Under the pieces are notes generated by a model that ran no database searches, was not told where the DNA came from, and was given only the letters and a program-made list of their open reading frames with translations. From NCBI GenBank assembly GCA_005798445.1, contig SYJG01000329.1, positions 1 through 64,000 of the forward strand: a DNA stretch of 64,000 nucleotides. The letters are read 5' to 3'. This DNA is from Planctomyces sp. Its GTDB lineage: Bacteria; Planctomycetota; Planctomycetia; Planctomycetales; Planctomycetaceae. The position numbers were made by a program, and so were the translations under genes. This document shows positions 55,669-64,000 of this stretch, piece after piece. Within the stretch, counting starts at the first letter, position 1. Each line of letters begins with the position of its first letter.

Positions 55669-55702
55669 AAGCCTGGTCGAACGCATCGGCCAGGCTTTTT
55701 TC
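55669..55702 (+). terminator. Rho-independent terminator of the TPR lipoprotein gene
   Basis: AAGCCTGG pairs with CCAGGCTT, and CGA with TCG inside, followed by six T. It begins 24 bases after the stop codon. Confidence 0.85.
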
Positions 55703-55783
55703 GTTTCGATGAGGCACTTGACGGACGCAACTCCGACTGCCAGCTTTCGCCCTCTTTTCTTTTCGTGAAGGCGAAGGTTTCGA

Positions 55784-55805
55784 CCGGACGTGGCGTCCGG
55801 CCTAC
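55784..55805. repeat. Single REP-like hairpin, family J
   Basis: On the minus strand GTAGG precedes the hairpin CCGGACG-cca-CGTCCGG. There is only one unit, not a pair. It lies 20 bases before the serA start, within its leader. Confidence 0.5.
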
Positions 55806-55824
55806 TGTCGCCCAGGAGTTTTTG

Positions 55825-57456
55825 ATGTTGCGCGTGTTGATTACGGACAATCTTGCCCCCGCTGGGCTGAAGATCCTGCAAGAGACCCCCGGTATCGAAG
55901 TCGATAACCGCTCGAAGTTGACCCCCGCCGAGGTCAGCGAGGCGTTGAAGACCGCCGACGGCATCATCATCCGCAGCGGGACCGAGCTGACTCCTGAACT
56001 GCTCGAAGGTCAGCAACGGCTGAAGGTCATCGTGCGAGCGGGCGTCGGCGTGGACAATATCAACCTGCCGACCGCGACACGCGAAGGGATCGTCGTGATG
56101 AACACGCCGGCGGGCAACACGACCAGCACGGCCGAGCACACCGTCACGATGATGATGGCTCTGTCCCGCAACGTCGCCGCCGCCGATGCCAGCATGAAGT
56201 CGGGCAAGTGGGACCGCAACAAATTCAAAGGGACACAACTTGCCGGCAAGACACTGGCGGTCGTCGGACTCGGCCGCATCGGGCTGTCGGTCGCCAAACG
56301 AGCGATCGGTCTCGAAATGAAAGTCGTCGGTTACGACCCGTTCATGTCGGCCGAACGGGCCGCCGAACAAGGGATCGAACTGATCCGCGACGTGGACGAG
56401 ATCGTCACTCGTTGCGACTACATCACCGTCCACACGCCGCTTGATGACGGCACTCGCGGGCTGATCAACTCCGAACGGATCGCCAAGATGCGGAAGGGAG
56501 TGCGGATCATCAACTGCGCTCGCGGCGGCATCGTCGATGAGCTGGCGTTGGTGGACGCGCTGAAATCGGGACACGTCGCCGGAGCTGCCCTCGACGTCTT
56601 CGTCGAAGAGCCGCCGCCTGTCGATCATCCGCTGCTGAAGGCTCCGAACCTCGTGCTGACTCCGCATCTCGGAGCATCCACCGAAGAGGCTCAAGAAGCC
56701 GTCAGCGTTGAGGCGGCCGAGATCATCGTCGGGTTCTTGATCCGCAGCGAAGTCCGTCACGCGGTCAACCTCATCCCGATCAGCGGGGCCGAGATGGCCG
56801 ACATGAAGCCGTACCTCGACATCGGCTATCGGCTCGGCTTGCTGCTCAGCCAGTTGAAGAAGTCGTCGCGCGTGCAATCCGCTCGGCTGCTGTACCGAGG
56901 CGACGCGGCCACGAAGAAGACGAAGCTGATCACCGCCGCGTTCACGTCCGGCTTCATGGCCTCGGCCGACGACAGCGGAGTGAACATCGTCAACGCTGAG
57001 ATGCTCGCTCGCGAACGAGGCATTGAGATCACGGAGTCCTCATCGTCGGAGCGCGGCGATTTCTCAACACTCGTCAACGCGACGGTTGTCACCGATGCCG
57101 GCGAGTTCTCCGCCGCTGGTACGATCTTCGGCAATCAGTTCCTGCGACTGGTGAAACTCGGCGACTTCCACCTCGATGCGTACCTCGATGGTGACTTGCT
57201 GATGTACCACCACGTCGATGCCCCCGGCCTGATCGGCTTCATGGGGACCGTCTTCGGCAAGCACAACGTCAACATCGCGCACCTGGCACTCGGCCGCAAA
57301 GTCGCTGGCGGGCCAGCGGTCGCCGTGCTGAACCTCGACGGCGCTCCGACTCCCGAGTCGCTGATCGAAGTCTCGAAACACGACAAAGTCATCGCCGTCG
57401 AAACCGTCCAACTTCCTCCGGCAGGTGCCCCATTGCCGTGGCTGATCAGCGGCTAA
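55825..57456 (+). CDS. serA: D-3-phosphoglycerate dehydrogenase (ACT-domain form)
   Basis: 543 residues from ATG 55825, preceded by AGGAG. It oxidises 3-phosphoglycerate, the first step of serine synthesis. The NAD site is VVGLGRIGLSVAKRAIG. The catalytic arginine lies in NCARGGIVDE, the glutamate in FVEEPP and the histidine in LTPHLGAST. The extra ASB domain and the C-terminal ACT domain (VDAPGLIGFMGTVFGKHNVN) make it the long type I form, commonly serine-inhibited. Confidence 0.95.
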   Translation: MLRVLITDNLAPAGLKILQETPGIEVDNRSKLTPAEVSEALKTADGIIIRSGTELTPELLEGQQRLKVIVRAGVGVDNINLPTATREGIVVMNTPAGNTTSTAEHTVTMMMALSRNVAAADASMKSGKWDRNKFKGTQLAGKTLAVVGLGRIGLSVAKRAIGLEMKVVGYDPFMSAERAAEQGIELIRDVDEIVTRCDYITVHTPLDDGTRGLINSERIAKMRKGVRIINCARGGIVDELALVDALKSGHVAGAALDVFVEEPPPVDHPLLKAPNLVLTPHLGASTEEAQEAVSVEAAEIIVGFLIRSEVRHAVNLIPISGAEMADMKPYLDIGYRLGLLLSQLKKSSRVQSARLLYRGDAATKKTKLITAAFTSGFMASADDSGVNIVNAEMLARERGIEITESSSSERGDFSTLVNATVVTDAGEFSAAGTIFGNQFLRLVKLGDFHLDAYLDGDLLMYHHVDAPGLIGFMGTVFGKHNVNIAHLALGRKVAGGPAVAVLNLDGAPTPESLIEVSKHDKVIAVETVQLPPAGAPLPWLISG

Positions 57457-57458
57457 AT

Positions 57459-57591
57459 GAATGACGAATGACGAAAGACCCAATGACGAAAGAATGACGA
57501 AGCACGAATGACGTAATGGTCATCAGGCTCCTGTTTTGGGCTTCGTCATTCGGATTTCCTTCGTCATTGGGTATTTCGGACTTCGTCATTC
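57459..57591. repeat. Inverted repeat, family E
   Basis: About 133 bases. Each arm carries several copies of the short word ATGACGAA (left) or TTCGTCAT (right), in the pattern GAATGACGAA, CCCAATGACGAA, AATGACGAAGC. It begins three bases after the serA stop and fills half of the gap to the DUF1501 gene. Confidence 0.75.
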
Positions 57592-57693
57592 ACATCCGCC
57601 CTTGCCTTGTCGCGCTGAGGAAGTTCAACTGTCGCACCGATCAGCCAATGCCGATGGATGAAGGCGTGGAACCACTGATCCCGGAGGCGAATC

Positions 57694-59055
57694 ATGTTTG
57701 GCGTCAGCAGTCTCGTTCGACAGTGTGACGGCGTCTCTAGGCGGACAGTTTTGCAGGCTGGAAGCTTGGGGCTGTTCGGTTTGAGCCTACCAAACCTGCT
57801 GCGAGCCGAAGCCGCGTCGAAGTCCGAGTCGAAGCCGATGAACTGCATCCTGCTGTTCACGGCGGGCGGGATGAGCAACATCGACACGTTCGACATGAAG
57901 CCGGACGCTCCGGTCGAATATCGCGGCGAGTTCACACCGATCTCCAGCAACGTCCCCGGCACGCAGGTCTGCGAACACCTGCCGCGAATGGCTCAGGCGA
58001 TGGACAAGGTCTGCATGATCAAGTCGATCGTCCACGCCGAGAGCGGCGATCACACGGCCGCGATGCACTACATGCTGACCGGCTACCCGCAGCGCCCCGA
58101 TCCCACCGGGCAGCCGATTGGCTCGACGATTTATCCGGCCTTCGGATCAGTGATCTCGAAGGAACTTGGTTGGCGAAACAATCTCCCGCCAAACGTGCTC
58201 ATCGGCGGCAAGATGAGCTACGTCGGAGCGGGCTATCTGAGTTCCAAATTCGATCCGCTCACGATCGCGAGCGACCCAAACGCCAAAGACTTTCAAGTCG
58301 AGAATGTCAGCATCCCCAACGAAGTCGGCTTCGATCGGACGATGCGCCGACGCCGAATGCTCGACCGACTGGACGGCTGGCAGCGGCAAGTCGATTCGGC
58401 GATGAAGTCACCCAACGCGGTCTCGGCCGGCGGCGATGTGCTCGACCGGAGCGAGTTCTACCGGCAAGCGTTCGACCTCATCACGTCCCCGGCCGCGAAG
58501 AAAGCGTTCGACCTCGCGTCCGAACCTGACGCGATGCGCGATCGCTACGGCCGCACACGCGAAGGGCAGGGGACGCTACTCGCTCGGCGATTGATCGAGT
58601 CGGGAGTTCGCTTCGTCACCGTCGGCTTCAACGGCTGGGACACTCACGACAAAAACTTCGTGCGGTTGAAACAGCCGCTGCTGCCGACGCTCGATCAAGC
58701 CTGGTCGGCGTTGCTGGAAGATTTATCGCAGCGCGGGCTACTCGATTCGACGCTCGTGATTTGTGCGGGAGAGTTCGGTCGCACTCCGGGCGTGAACGGC
58801 GCGGCGGGCCGCGACCACTACGCTCCGTGCAATGCCGTCGGCTTCAGCGGTGCGGGAACAGCAATGGGGCACACAATCGGAAAGACCGACAGCAAATGCA
58901 CGTCGGTCGTCGGCCAGAGCAACAGCACGCTCGATTACTCCGCGACGATCTATCGGCTGCTGGGCATCGACGACTCGAAAGAGTACCACACCGAAGACGG
59001 CCGCCCCGTGCTCATCAACGCCGGCGGCAAACCGATGGCTGGCGTGATCGCGTGA
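57694..59055 (+). CDS. DUF1501 protein with a Tat-like leader
   Basis: 453 residues; GGAGG precedes ATG 57694. A leader with SRRTVLQAGSLGLFGLSLPNLL precedes the DUF1501 domain. NCILLFTAGGMSNIDTFDMK, the ESGDHTAAMHYMLTGYP segment, GFNGWDTHDKNF and CAGEFGRTPGVNGAAGRDHY are family motifs. It is a paralogue of the 31.9 kb gene. Followed 120 bases later by a secreted PPC-domain gene, a pairing often seen in planctomycetes. Confidence 0.9.
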   Translation: MFGVSSLVRQCDGVSRRTVLQAGSLGLFGLSLPNLLRAEAASKSESKPMNCILLFTAGGMSNIDTFDMKPDAPVEYRGEFTPISSNVPGTQVCEHLPRMAQAMDKVCMIKSIVHAESGDHTAAMHYMLTGYPQRPDPTGQPIGSTIYPAFGSVISKELGWRNNLPPNVLIGGKMSYVGAGYLSSKFDPLTIASDPNAKDFQVENVSIPNEVGFDRTMRRRRMLDRLDGWQRQVDSAMKSPNAVSAGGDVLDRSEFYRQAFDLITSPAAKKAFDLASEPDAMRDRYGRTREGQGTLLARRLIESGVRFVTVGFNGWDTHDKNFVRLKQPLLPTLDQAWSALLEDLSQRGLLDSTLVICAGEFGRTPGVNGAAGRDHYAPCNAVGFSGAGTAMGHTIGKTDSKCTSVVGQSNSTLDYSATIYRLLGIDDSKEYHTEDGRPVLINAGGKPMAGVIA

Positions 59056-59056
59056 A

Positions 59057-59149
59057 CGTACGCCTCGTTCCACGAGGCGGAGCTGATTCACACAGACTTC
59101 GATGAGCTTCGACAGCAGCAGCTTCGCCTCGTGGAACGAGGCGACTACG
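59057..59149. repeat. REPIN-like inverted repeat, family F
   Basis: About 93 bases with arms of about 28 bases. Each arm contains the hairpin CGCCTCG-ttcca-CGAGGCG followed by AGCTG. The right arm, read from its end, starts CGTAGT. It fills the gap between the DUF1501 and PPC-domain genes. Confidence 0.8.
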
Positions 59150-59175
59150 TTTTCACGATCAACGATTGGCTCAAT

Positions 59176-61278
59176 ATGTCACGGTTGCTTGGTTCTGCCC
59201 TGGGCGTGTCGGTGCTGCTTTTCTCGACCAGCACTGCCTTCGCTCAACTGCCGCAGGCTCCGCAGTACGCCGACTGTCGGCTGGATTCGGTCTTTCCGAA
59301 TGGAGGCCAACAAGGAACGACGGTCACGGTCATATTCCGTGGGCAAGCCTACGCTTTGAATCCGCCGCGCAACGTCATCATCGACGGGCCTCCCGGTATC
59401 ACGTTGAAGGAACTCAAGGAAGGCGAAAAGGGGACGGTTGTCGGCACGTTGGAGATTGCGGCCGATGCGCCGCCAGGACGTCGCTGGCTGCGGATTGTCA
59501 ACGACCGCAGCGGGCTGACCAACTTCACCCACTTTGTGGTCAGCCGGTTGCCGGAGACATTGGAAGTCGAGCCGAACAATGAACTCGCGAAGGCGACCGC
59601 CGTCACAACGCCGGCCGTCATCAACGGGAAGATTGACCCAAAGGCGGACATCGACTGCATCCGGTTCGCGGGGAAAGCGGGGCAAAAACTCGTCGCAGCG
59701 ATCGCGGCGTTTTCGCTGGAAATACACGGCCAGTACAAGGACTACGGCATCGCCGATTTCAGCCTCGAACTGCTCGACGCTGACGGCCGCACGCTGGCAG
59801 CGGCGGAAGACACGCTCGGTTTCGATCCGCTGATCGAACACACGCTGCCGCGCGACGGCGATTACTTCGTGCGGGTGACGATGCTGAACTTCGGTGGCTA
59901 TCCCGACGCGGTTTATCGACTGACGCTCGGCGAGGTGCCCTATCTGATCGGCACGTTCCCATCGGGACTGCAACGAGGGACCGAAGCCGACGTCGAGCTC
60001 TTCGGCCCCAACATTCCACCCGGAACAAAACGCCGTATCAAAGCGGAGACCGACCTGACCATCCCGTTACAACACGTCGCACTCGATGGGCCGAACCATT
60101 CCGGCCTCGATTGGCCGCTCGCGATCGGCGACTTCCCGGAGCAACTCGAAGCCGAACCGAACAACGATCGCGAACATGCTCAGCCGGTATCGTGGCCGGC
60201 GACGATCAACGCTCGCTTCGCCGAACCCAACGATGCCGACTGGTATCGCGTCTCGCTGACGGCCGGCCAGAAAGTTTGGTTCGACGTGATCGCTCAGCGA
60301 TTCACCGAATCGCCCGTCGATACGCTGCTGCAAGTCTTCGACGCGGCAGGAACAATGCTCGCCGAGAACGACGACGATTCGCATGATCCCGAATACGAAT
60401 CGTTTCACCACTTCCGCACGACCGACAGCAAGCTGCTGTTCACGACTCCGGCGGCAGGTGACTTCTTCGTGAAGTTGACGGACACGAGTGGCAACAGCGG
60501 CTCGCGAGCTGTCTATCGGCTGACGATCAAAGAGGCGAAGCCTGATTTTCATGTGCGGCACTTCCCCGATGCCGTGCCAATTTGGGGACCGGGATCGACG
60601 GCGGCCGTACTCGTGAAGATCGATCACCTCGCCGACTTCAACGACGATGTCGAGTGCTCGATCGAGGGCTTGCCCGACGGTTGGAAGAGCTCGTCAGCCG
60701 TGTCGCTCGGTCGGAAGCCGGAGCGGTACTACAACAACTACCAGCGGAAAGTTTTTCTGACGATCACCGCTCCGGCCGACGCGCCGCTCGCGACGGTGGT
60801 CCCGTTCCGAGTCATTGGCCGGGCAAAGCGTGGCGAGGAAACCATCGAGCATCGCTCGTGGCCGCTGACGCTGTTCTACACCAGCGACATCGGCTTCTTC
60901 CGAGCCAGCCAGCAAACGCGGGCGGTCATCGCGAAGCCGCAGGGGCCGTGGCTGGAACTCGCGGGCGTCACGGAACTCAAGCTGAAGCCCGGCGGCACCG
61001 CGACTCTGCCCGTGAAGGTTCTCGGAGCCGCAGCGGACCTGAAGGCCATGCCGATCGTGATCAATCTCGCGACGAACGGCGTCGCCGCTGGTCTGGTGAC
61101 TCCGCAAAATGCCACGATCAAAGAGGGCATCGCCGAAGTCACGATCAAAATCCCAGCCGAGATGCCGATCGGGACATTTCACATCGTGGCCGCTCAGACT
61201 TGGGGGAGCGACATTCGAGTCGGAATGCCGGGGCCGTGTACTCCGCCGATCAAAATGGTGGTCGAACCGGCGAAATGA
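59176..61278 (+). CDS. Secreted PPC-domain protein
   Basis: 700 residues from ATG 59176; the in-frame start at 59131 lies inside an inverted repeat. The signal peptide is SALGVSVLLFSTSTAFAQ. Two pre-peptidase C-terminal-like domains are visible, each opening with an E-x-E-P-N-N motif (ETLEVEPNNELAKA near residue 133; EQLEAEPNNDREHA near 320) and containing DYFVRVTM or DFFVKLTD strands. Other beta-sandwich segments surround them. Probably a substrate- or wall-binding partner of the DUF1501 protein upstream. Confidence 0.8.
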   Translation: MSRLLGSALGVSVLLFSTSTAFAQLPQAPQYADCRLDSVFPNGGQQGTTVTVIFRGQAYALNPPRNVIIDGPPGITLKELKEGEKGTVVGTLEIAADAPPGRRWLRIVNDRSGLTNFTHFVVSRLPETLEVEPNNELAKATAVTTPAVINGKIDPKADIDCIRFAGKAGQKLVAAIAAFSLEIHGQYKDYGIADFSLELLDADGRTLAAAEDTLGFDPLIEHTLPRDGDYFVRVTMLNFGGYPDAVYRLTLGEVPYLIGTFPSGLQRGTEADVELFGPNIPPGTKRRIKAETDLTIPLQHVALDGPNHSGLDWPLAIGDFPEQLEAEPNNDREHAQPVSWPATINARFAEPNDADWYRVSLTAGQKVWFDVIAQRFTESPVDTLLQVFDAAGTMLAENDDDSHDPEYESFHHFRTTDSKLLFTTPAAGDFFVKLTDTSGNSGSRAVYRLTIKEAKPDFHVRHFPDAVPIWGPGSTAAVLVKIDHLADFNDDVECSIEGLPDGWKSSSAVSLGRKPERYYNNYQRKVFLTITAPADAPLATVVPFRVIGRAKRGEETIEHRSWPLTLFYTSDIGFFRASQQTRAVIAKPQGPWLELAGVTELKLKPGGTATLPVKVLGAAADLKAMPIVINLATNGVAAGLVTPQNATIKEGIAEVTIKIPAEMPIGTFHIVAAQTWGSDIRVGMPGPCTPPIKMVVEPAK

Positions 61279-61413
61279 CCGGAGTTTCTCGTCGCGCGGC
61301 TCGCTTGCATCGGCAAGGCTCGCAACTACAATCCCGCGTTCCGAAATTGGCTGGAAACCAGCAAATTTTTCAATCGAACGCCAAACACGCGAGCGAAAAC
61401 TGAGGAGAGGTCG

Positions 61414-62022
61414 ATGGGGCGGTACACAGGTCCGAAGGCGCGCATCAATCGCCGTCTGGAGCAACAAGTCTACGAAACGTCGGGCGCGATCCGAGCGTCC
61501 GAGAAGCGGCAGCAACCTCCCGGACAACACATCCGCAAGAAGAAGCTCTCGACCTTCGGCCAGGGCATGCGCGAGAAGCAGAAGATCAAGTACTACTACG
61601 GCCTGCGTGAACGCCAACTCCGTCGGTATTTCGACGAGGCTCGCCGATTGCCGGGCAACACGGGCGAACGTTTGATGGTCATGTGTGAGTGCCGACTGGA
61701 CAACATCATCCGCCGCTCTGGTTTGACCCGCACCCGTTTGCAAGCTCGTCAGGGAGTCGTTCACTCGCACTTCCAGGTCAACGGCCGGACGGTCAGCATT
61801 CCGTCGATCCTGTTGAAGCCGGGCGACGTCGTGCGAGTTCGCGACCGCCACAATCTCAAGAAATATTACGAGGAACTCGCCGCATCCAACTCTTCGGAGA
61901 AGTGCGATTGGATCGCGACCGACGAGAAGGCTCTGGAAGTTCGCATCACCAGCATGCCGGGAGCCAGCGACGTCAGCCTGCCGGTCGATGTCGGCCAAGT
62001 CGTCGTGTTCCTGTCTCGCTAG
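61414..62022 (+). CDS. rpsD: 30S ribosomal protein S4
   Basis: 202 residues; GAGGAGAGG precedes the ATG. MGRYTGPKARINRRL, RERQLRRYFDEA and the S4 RNA-binding domain RLDNIIRRSGLTRTRLQARQ with HSHFQVNGRTVSIPS identify it. There is no N-terminal zinc motif (C-minus form). Normally this gene lies between rpsK and rpoA; here it is about 20 kb from rpoA, on the opposite strand, with an adk-like gene behind it. Confidence 0.97.
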   Translation: MGRYTGPKARINRRLEQQVYETSGAIRASEKRQQPPGQHIRKKKLSTFGQGMREKQKIKYYYGLRERQLRRYFDEARRLPGNTGERLMVMCECRLDNIIRRSGLTRTRLQARQGVVHSHFQVNGRTVSIPSILLKPGDVVRVRDRHNLKKYYEELAASNSSEKCDWIATDEKALEVRITSMPGASDVSLPVDVGQVVVFLSR

Positions 62023-62050
62023 TCGTCCAGGACGGATGCAACAACGATAC

Positions 62051-62081
62051 GAGCCACCGCCCAGTGCGTTGGCTCTTTTCG
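62051..62081 (+). terminator. Probable terminator of rpsD
   Basis: GAGCCA (62051-62056) pairs with TGGCTC (62070-62075), extended inward with two mismatches, and is followed by TTTTCG. Confidence 0.6.
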
Positions 62082-62138
62082 TTTGGGCCTTGCGATGCTG
62101 TCGCATCACACCTCTCGTCGTCCCGTGAAGGACATGTC

Positions 62139-62795
62139 ATGTCCGAGAAACTTCACCCAGCCGTATTGCTGATCGGGATGCCCGGCGTGGGCAAGGGGAC
62201 GCAGGGCAAACTGCTCGCGAAAATCCAAGGGCTGTTCCATCTCTCGACCGGCGAGATCTTGCGCTCGTTGCGGGACGATACGGACGATGGCCGCTTGGTG
62301 GCCGACTGCCTCCGTCGTGGGCAACTGGCCCCTGACAACTTGATGCTTGAGATTTGGCAGCATTGGCTCTCTGCGGAAATCGAGGCGGGGCATTACCGTC
62401 CCGACGAGCAGGTGTTGTTGCTCGATGGCATCCCACGAAATCTTTTCCAGTGCGAACGGTTGTCGGAACACATCGATGTGCTGCAAATCATCTACCTCAA
62501 CCCTCCGGACGATGAACCGATCGTTCAGCGTTTGCGGCAGCGAGCGTTGATCGAGGGACGCTCTGACGACGCCGACGAATCGATCATTCGCAACCGGTTT
62601 GAAATCTATCGCCGCGAGACCGCTCCGATTCTGAACTTCTATCGTCCCGAAGTGATCAGTGAGATCGACCCGATGGGCTCATCGGCTGAGGTGTTGAAGC
62701 GAATTCTCGAAGTCCTCATTCCGGTCATCGTCGCCAATCGCGGCTCCATCGACCAAATTGACGTCGGTGAAATTCAGCCGGATGATGCCGAGTAA
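62139..62795 (+). CDS. Adenylate kinase-like nucleoside monophosphate kinase
   Basis: 218 residues from ATG 62139, preceded by AAGGA. Walker A is GMPGVGKGTQGKLLA, the NMP site is HLSTGEILRSLRDD, and VLLLDGIPRNLFQCE is the D-G-x-P-R motif of adenylate kinases. RSDDADESIIRNRFEIYRRE is the R-x-D-D segment. The lid between R-Q-R and R-S-D-D is very short. G-M-P-G replaces the common G-A-P-G. It probably phosphorylates AMP, but a UMP/CMP preference cannot be excluded. It follows rpsD. Confidence 0.85.
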   Translation: MSEKLHPAVLLIGMPGVGKGTQGKLLAKIQGLFHLSTGEILRSLRDDTDDGRLVADCLRRGQLAPDNLMLEIWQHWLSAEIEAGHYRPDEQVLLLDGIPRNLFQCERLSEHIDVLQIIYLNPPDDEPIVQRLRQRALIEGRSDDADESIIRNRFEIYRRETAPILNFYRPEVISEIDPMGSSAEVLKRILEVLIPVIVANRGSIDQIDVGEIQPDDAE

Positions 62796-62845
62796 TTCTT
62801 CGCTCGCATTCCGCAAGCGGATGATCTGATGGGCCGCCTCGTCGC

Positions 62846-64000
62846 ATGATCGTCATCCCTCTCAACACCGACGCACCGATCTACCATTGGCCGTGGATGA
62901 CGTTGGTCTTGATCGCCGCGAACGTCGTCACGTTTTTTCTGACGGGAGGCGGCAGAGAAACTGACGGCTGGCTGCTGCAATTCGGCAATGGCCTGCATCC
63001 GCTCGAATGGGCGGCCTACAACTTTCTGCACTTCGGTTGGCTGCACCTAATCGGGAACATGATCTTCCTGTGGGGCTTCGGCTTGATCGTCGAAGGAAAG
63101 CTGGGCTGGTGGCGATTCCTGTTGCTGTACTTGGCGATTGGATCGCTCGGTGGCGCGTTCATTCAGTCCGTGATGCTTGGCCGTACGGATGAAGTCGCCG
63201 CAGCGGGTCTTGGCGGCTCATCGCTCACCGTCTATGGCTTGCTTGCCATTTGTATGATTTGGGCACCGAAGAACGAACTGGATGTGTTCATGTACTTCGG
63301 ACTCCGGCCCATGACGGTCGAAATCTCCAATCTCATGTTTGGCCTCTGGTACATCGCCGAACAATTCTTTTGGGCGTGGCTAAGTGGCTTCTCGATGGGC
63401 AGCGCGTTCGTGCATCTGGTGGGCGCGTTCTGGGGTGCCGGAATCGGCGTCGCGATGCTCAAGCTGGGCTGGGTCGATTGCGAGAACTGGGATTTGTTCG
63501 CTTTGTGGAGCGGCCGGCTCGGTCAGCCGGTCGATCTCGTTCGCTGGCAAGACAACATCGAGATCACTCATTCGCCGAACCTGAGTGATGAGAAGACCGC
63601 GGCCTCAGCAACCACACCGAAGAAGAAGGCCAAATTCCGTCCGTCGATTTATCTGTCTACGAGCCGTTCGAAGCGAGGTAAGCCAGCCGCTGAAGCGACG
63701 CCCTCACCCTCCGGTTCCGACGCTTCCACCTCCAAGCGATCAATGTCCGAGTCCTCGCGGCCGGCTATGACACTCAAGGTCTTGGCTCGGATGCGCGAGC
63801 TGCTTCGTACTGACAAGCCGCAAGCAGCGCTCCGCGAGTATCGCAAGCGACTGCTCACCGTCGATCAATGGCCGTTGGACGCAGACGATTTGCAGGCTCT
63901 GGCTGACGGCCTCTTCAAACTCAAGCTGTGGGACGAGACGACACCGCTGCTCGAAGAATTCATCGAGCGATTTCCGACGCGAGCCGACTCCGCCCGGATC
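62846..64000 (+). CDS. Rhomboid family intramembrane serine protease with TPR-like tail (partial)
   Basis: 385 codons, running past the window end. Six hydrophobic segments. HFGWLHLIGN supplies the H-x4-H-x3-N oxyanion/His region, AGLGGSSLTVYGL the nucleophile serine and FVHLVGAFWG the catalytic histidine. After the membrane part comes a linker rich in Lys/Ser/Thr, then helical repeats (RELLRTDKPQAALREYRKRL and LKLWDETTPLLEEFIERFP) that look like TPR units. Such a soluble tail could recruit substrates or partners. The gene starts 50 bases after the adk-like gene. Confidence 0.85.
   Translation, partial: MIVIPLNTDAPIYHWPWMTLVLIAANVVTFFLTGGGRETDGWLLQFGNGLHPLEWAAYNFLHFGWLHLIGNMIFLWGFGLIVEGKLGWWRFLLLYLAIGSLGGAFIQSVMLGRTDEVAAAGLGGSSLTVYGLLAICMIWAPKNELDVFMYFGLRPMTVEISNLMFGLWYIAEQFFWAWLSGFSMGSAFVHLVGAFWGAGIGVAMLKLGWVDCENWDLFALWSGRLGQPVDLVRWQDNIEITHSPNLSDEKTAASATTPKKKAKFRPSIYLSTSRSKRGKPAAEATPSPSGSDASTSKRSMSESSRPAMTLKVLARMRELLRTDKPQAALREYRKRLLTVDQWPLDADDLQALADGLFKLKLWDETTPLLEEFIERFPTRADSARI

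Noticed and set aside
55639-56877. 412-codon minus-strand frame
   Set aside because: Antisense to serA, composition typical of a mirrored coding frame.
60694-62109. 471-codon minus-strand frame
   Set aside because: Spans the opposite strand of two unrelated genes (PPC-domain gene and rpsD), so it cannot be a real gene.

Overview
The window reads as chromosomal DNA of a Planctomycetales-type planctomycete. The evidence is a giant surface protein with an LEPR-XLL N-terminus, two intact DUF1501 genes with Tat-type leaders plus the remnant of a third, a secreted PPC-domain protein, a Gfo/Idh/MocA oxidoreductase with a Tat signal, a split ribosomal superoperon without rpmD, and moderately high GC with long antisense shadow ORFs. 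No tRNA, rRNA, CRISPR array, prophage or intact insertion sequence was seen.

Layout. 0.1-3.5 kb: an alanine-rich 11-residue-repeat surface protein, apparently frameshifted near its start, then palindromic repeats and a DUF1501 fragment. 3.5-7.4 kb (minus strand): oxidoreductase, 3-hydroxyacyl-CoA dehydrogenase and a DUF4288-like protein, followed by a PilT-type ATPase. 7.6-13.1 kb (plus): secreted metallo-beta-lactamase-fold protein, exported alpha/beta hydrolase, and a flavoprotein-SelD fusion for selenophosphate synthesis. 13.2-22.9 kb (minus): a cell-surface glycan/LPS cluster with a GT9 heptosyltransferase, an exostosin-like transferase, two methyltransferases, a Kdo/WaaP-like kinase, a nucleotidyltransferase-P-loop kinase fusion and a YfhO-like membrane protein. 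22.9-33.3 kb: alanine dehydrogenase, glycogen synthase, a small lipoprotein, a TIM-barrel epimerase-like protein, a likely operon (membrane-anchored GspE/PilB-like ATPase, CvpA-like protein, KaiC/RecA-like ATPase, response regulator), a CoA-binding protein and a DUF1501 protein. 34-38.8 kb: a large lipoprotein phosphodiesterase converging on a CobA-HemD fusion.

38.9-52.4 kb (minus) is the S10-spc-alpha ribosomal cluster rpsJ to rplQ with secY and rpoA. It is read from a good sigma70-type promoter at about 52.46-52.49 kb and ends in a hairpin terminator. rpmC and rpmJ, both shorter than 60 codons, are present. rpmD, adk, map, infA and rpsD are not in the cluster; rpsD and an adk-like gene sit together at 61.4-62.8 kb on the plus strand. 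52.8-61.3 kb holds a zinc-ribbon membrane protein, a DUF420 protein, a TPR lipoprotein, serA, a DUF1501 gene and a PPC-domain gene. The window ends inside a rhomboid protease gene with a TPR-like tail.

The most unusual signal is a population of about fourteen short inverted-repeat elements of several sequence families, found between genes and inside genes. In many of them each arm is itself a small hairpin, and several carry GTAG at the hairpin foot, as in REP/REPIN elements. Two lie in the flavoprotein-SelD gene, one of them exactly at the domain junction. Another lies in the alpha/beta hydrolase, and a further one underlies that gene's signal peptide.
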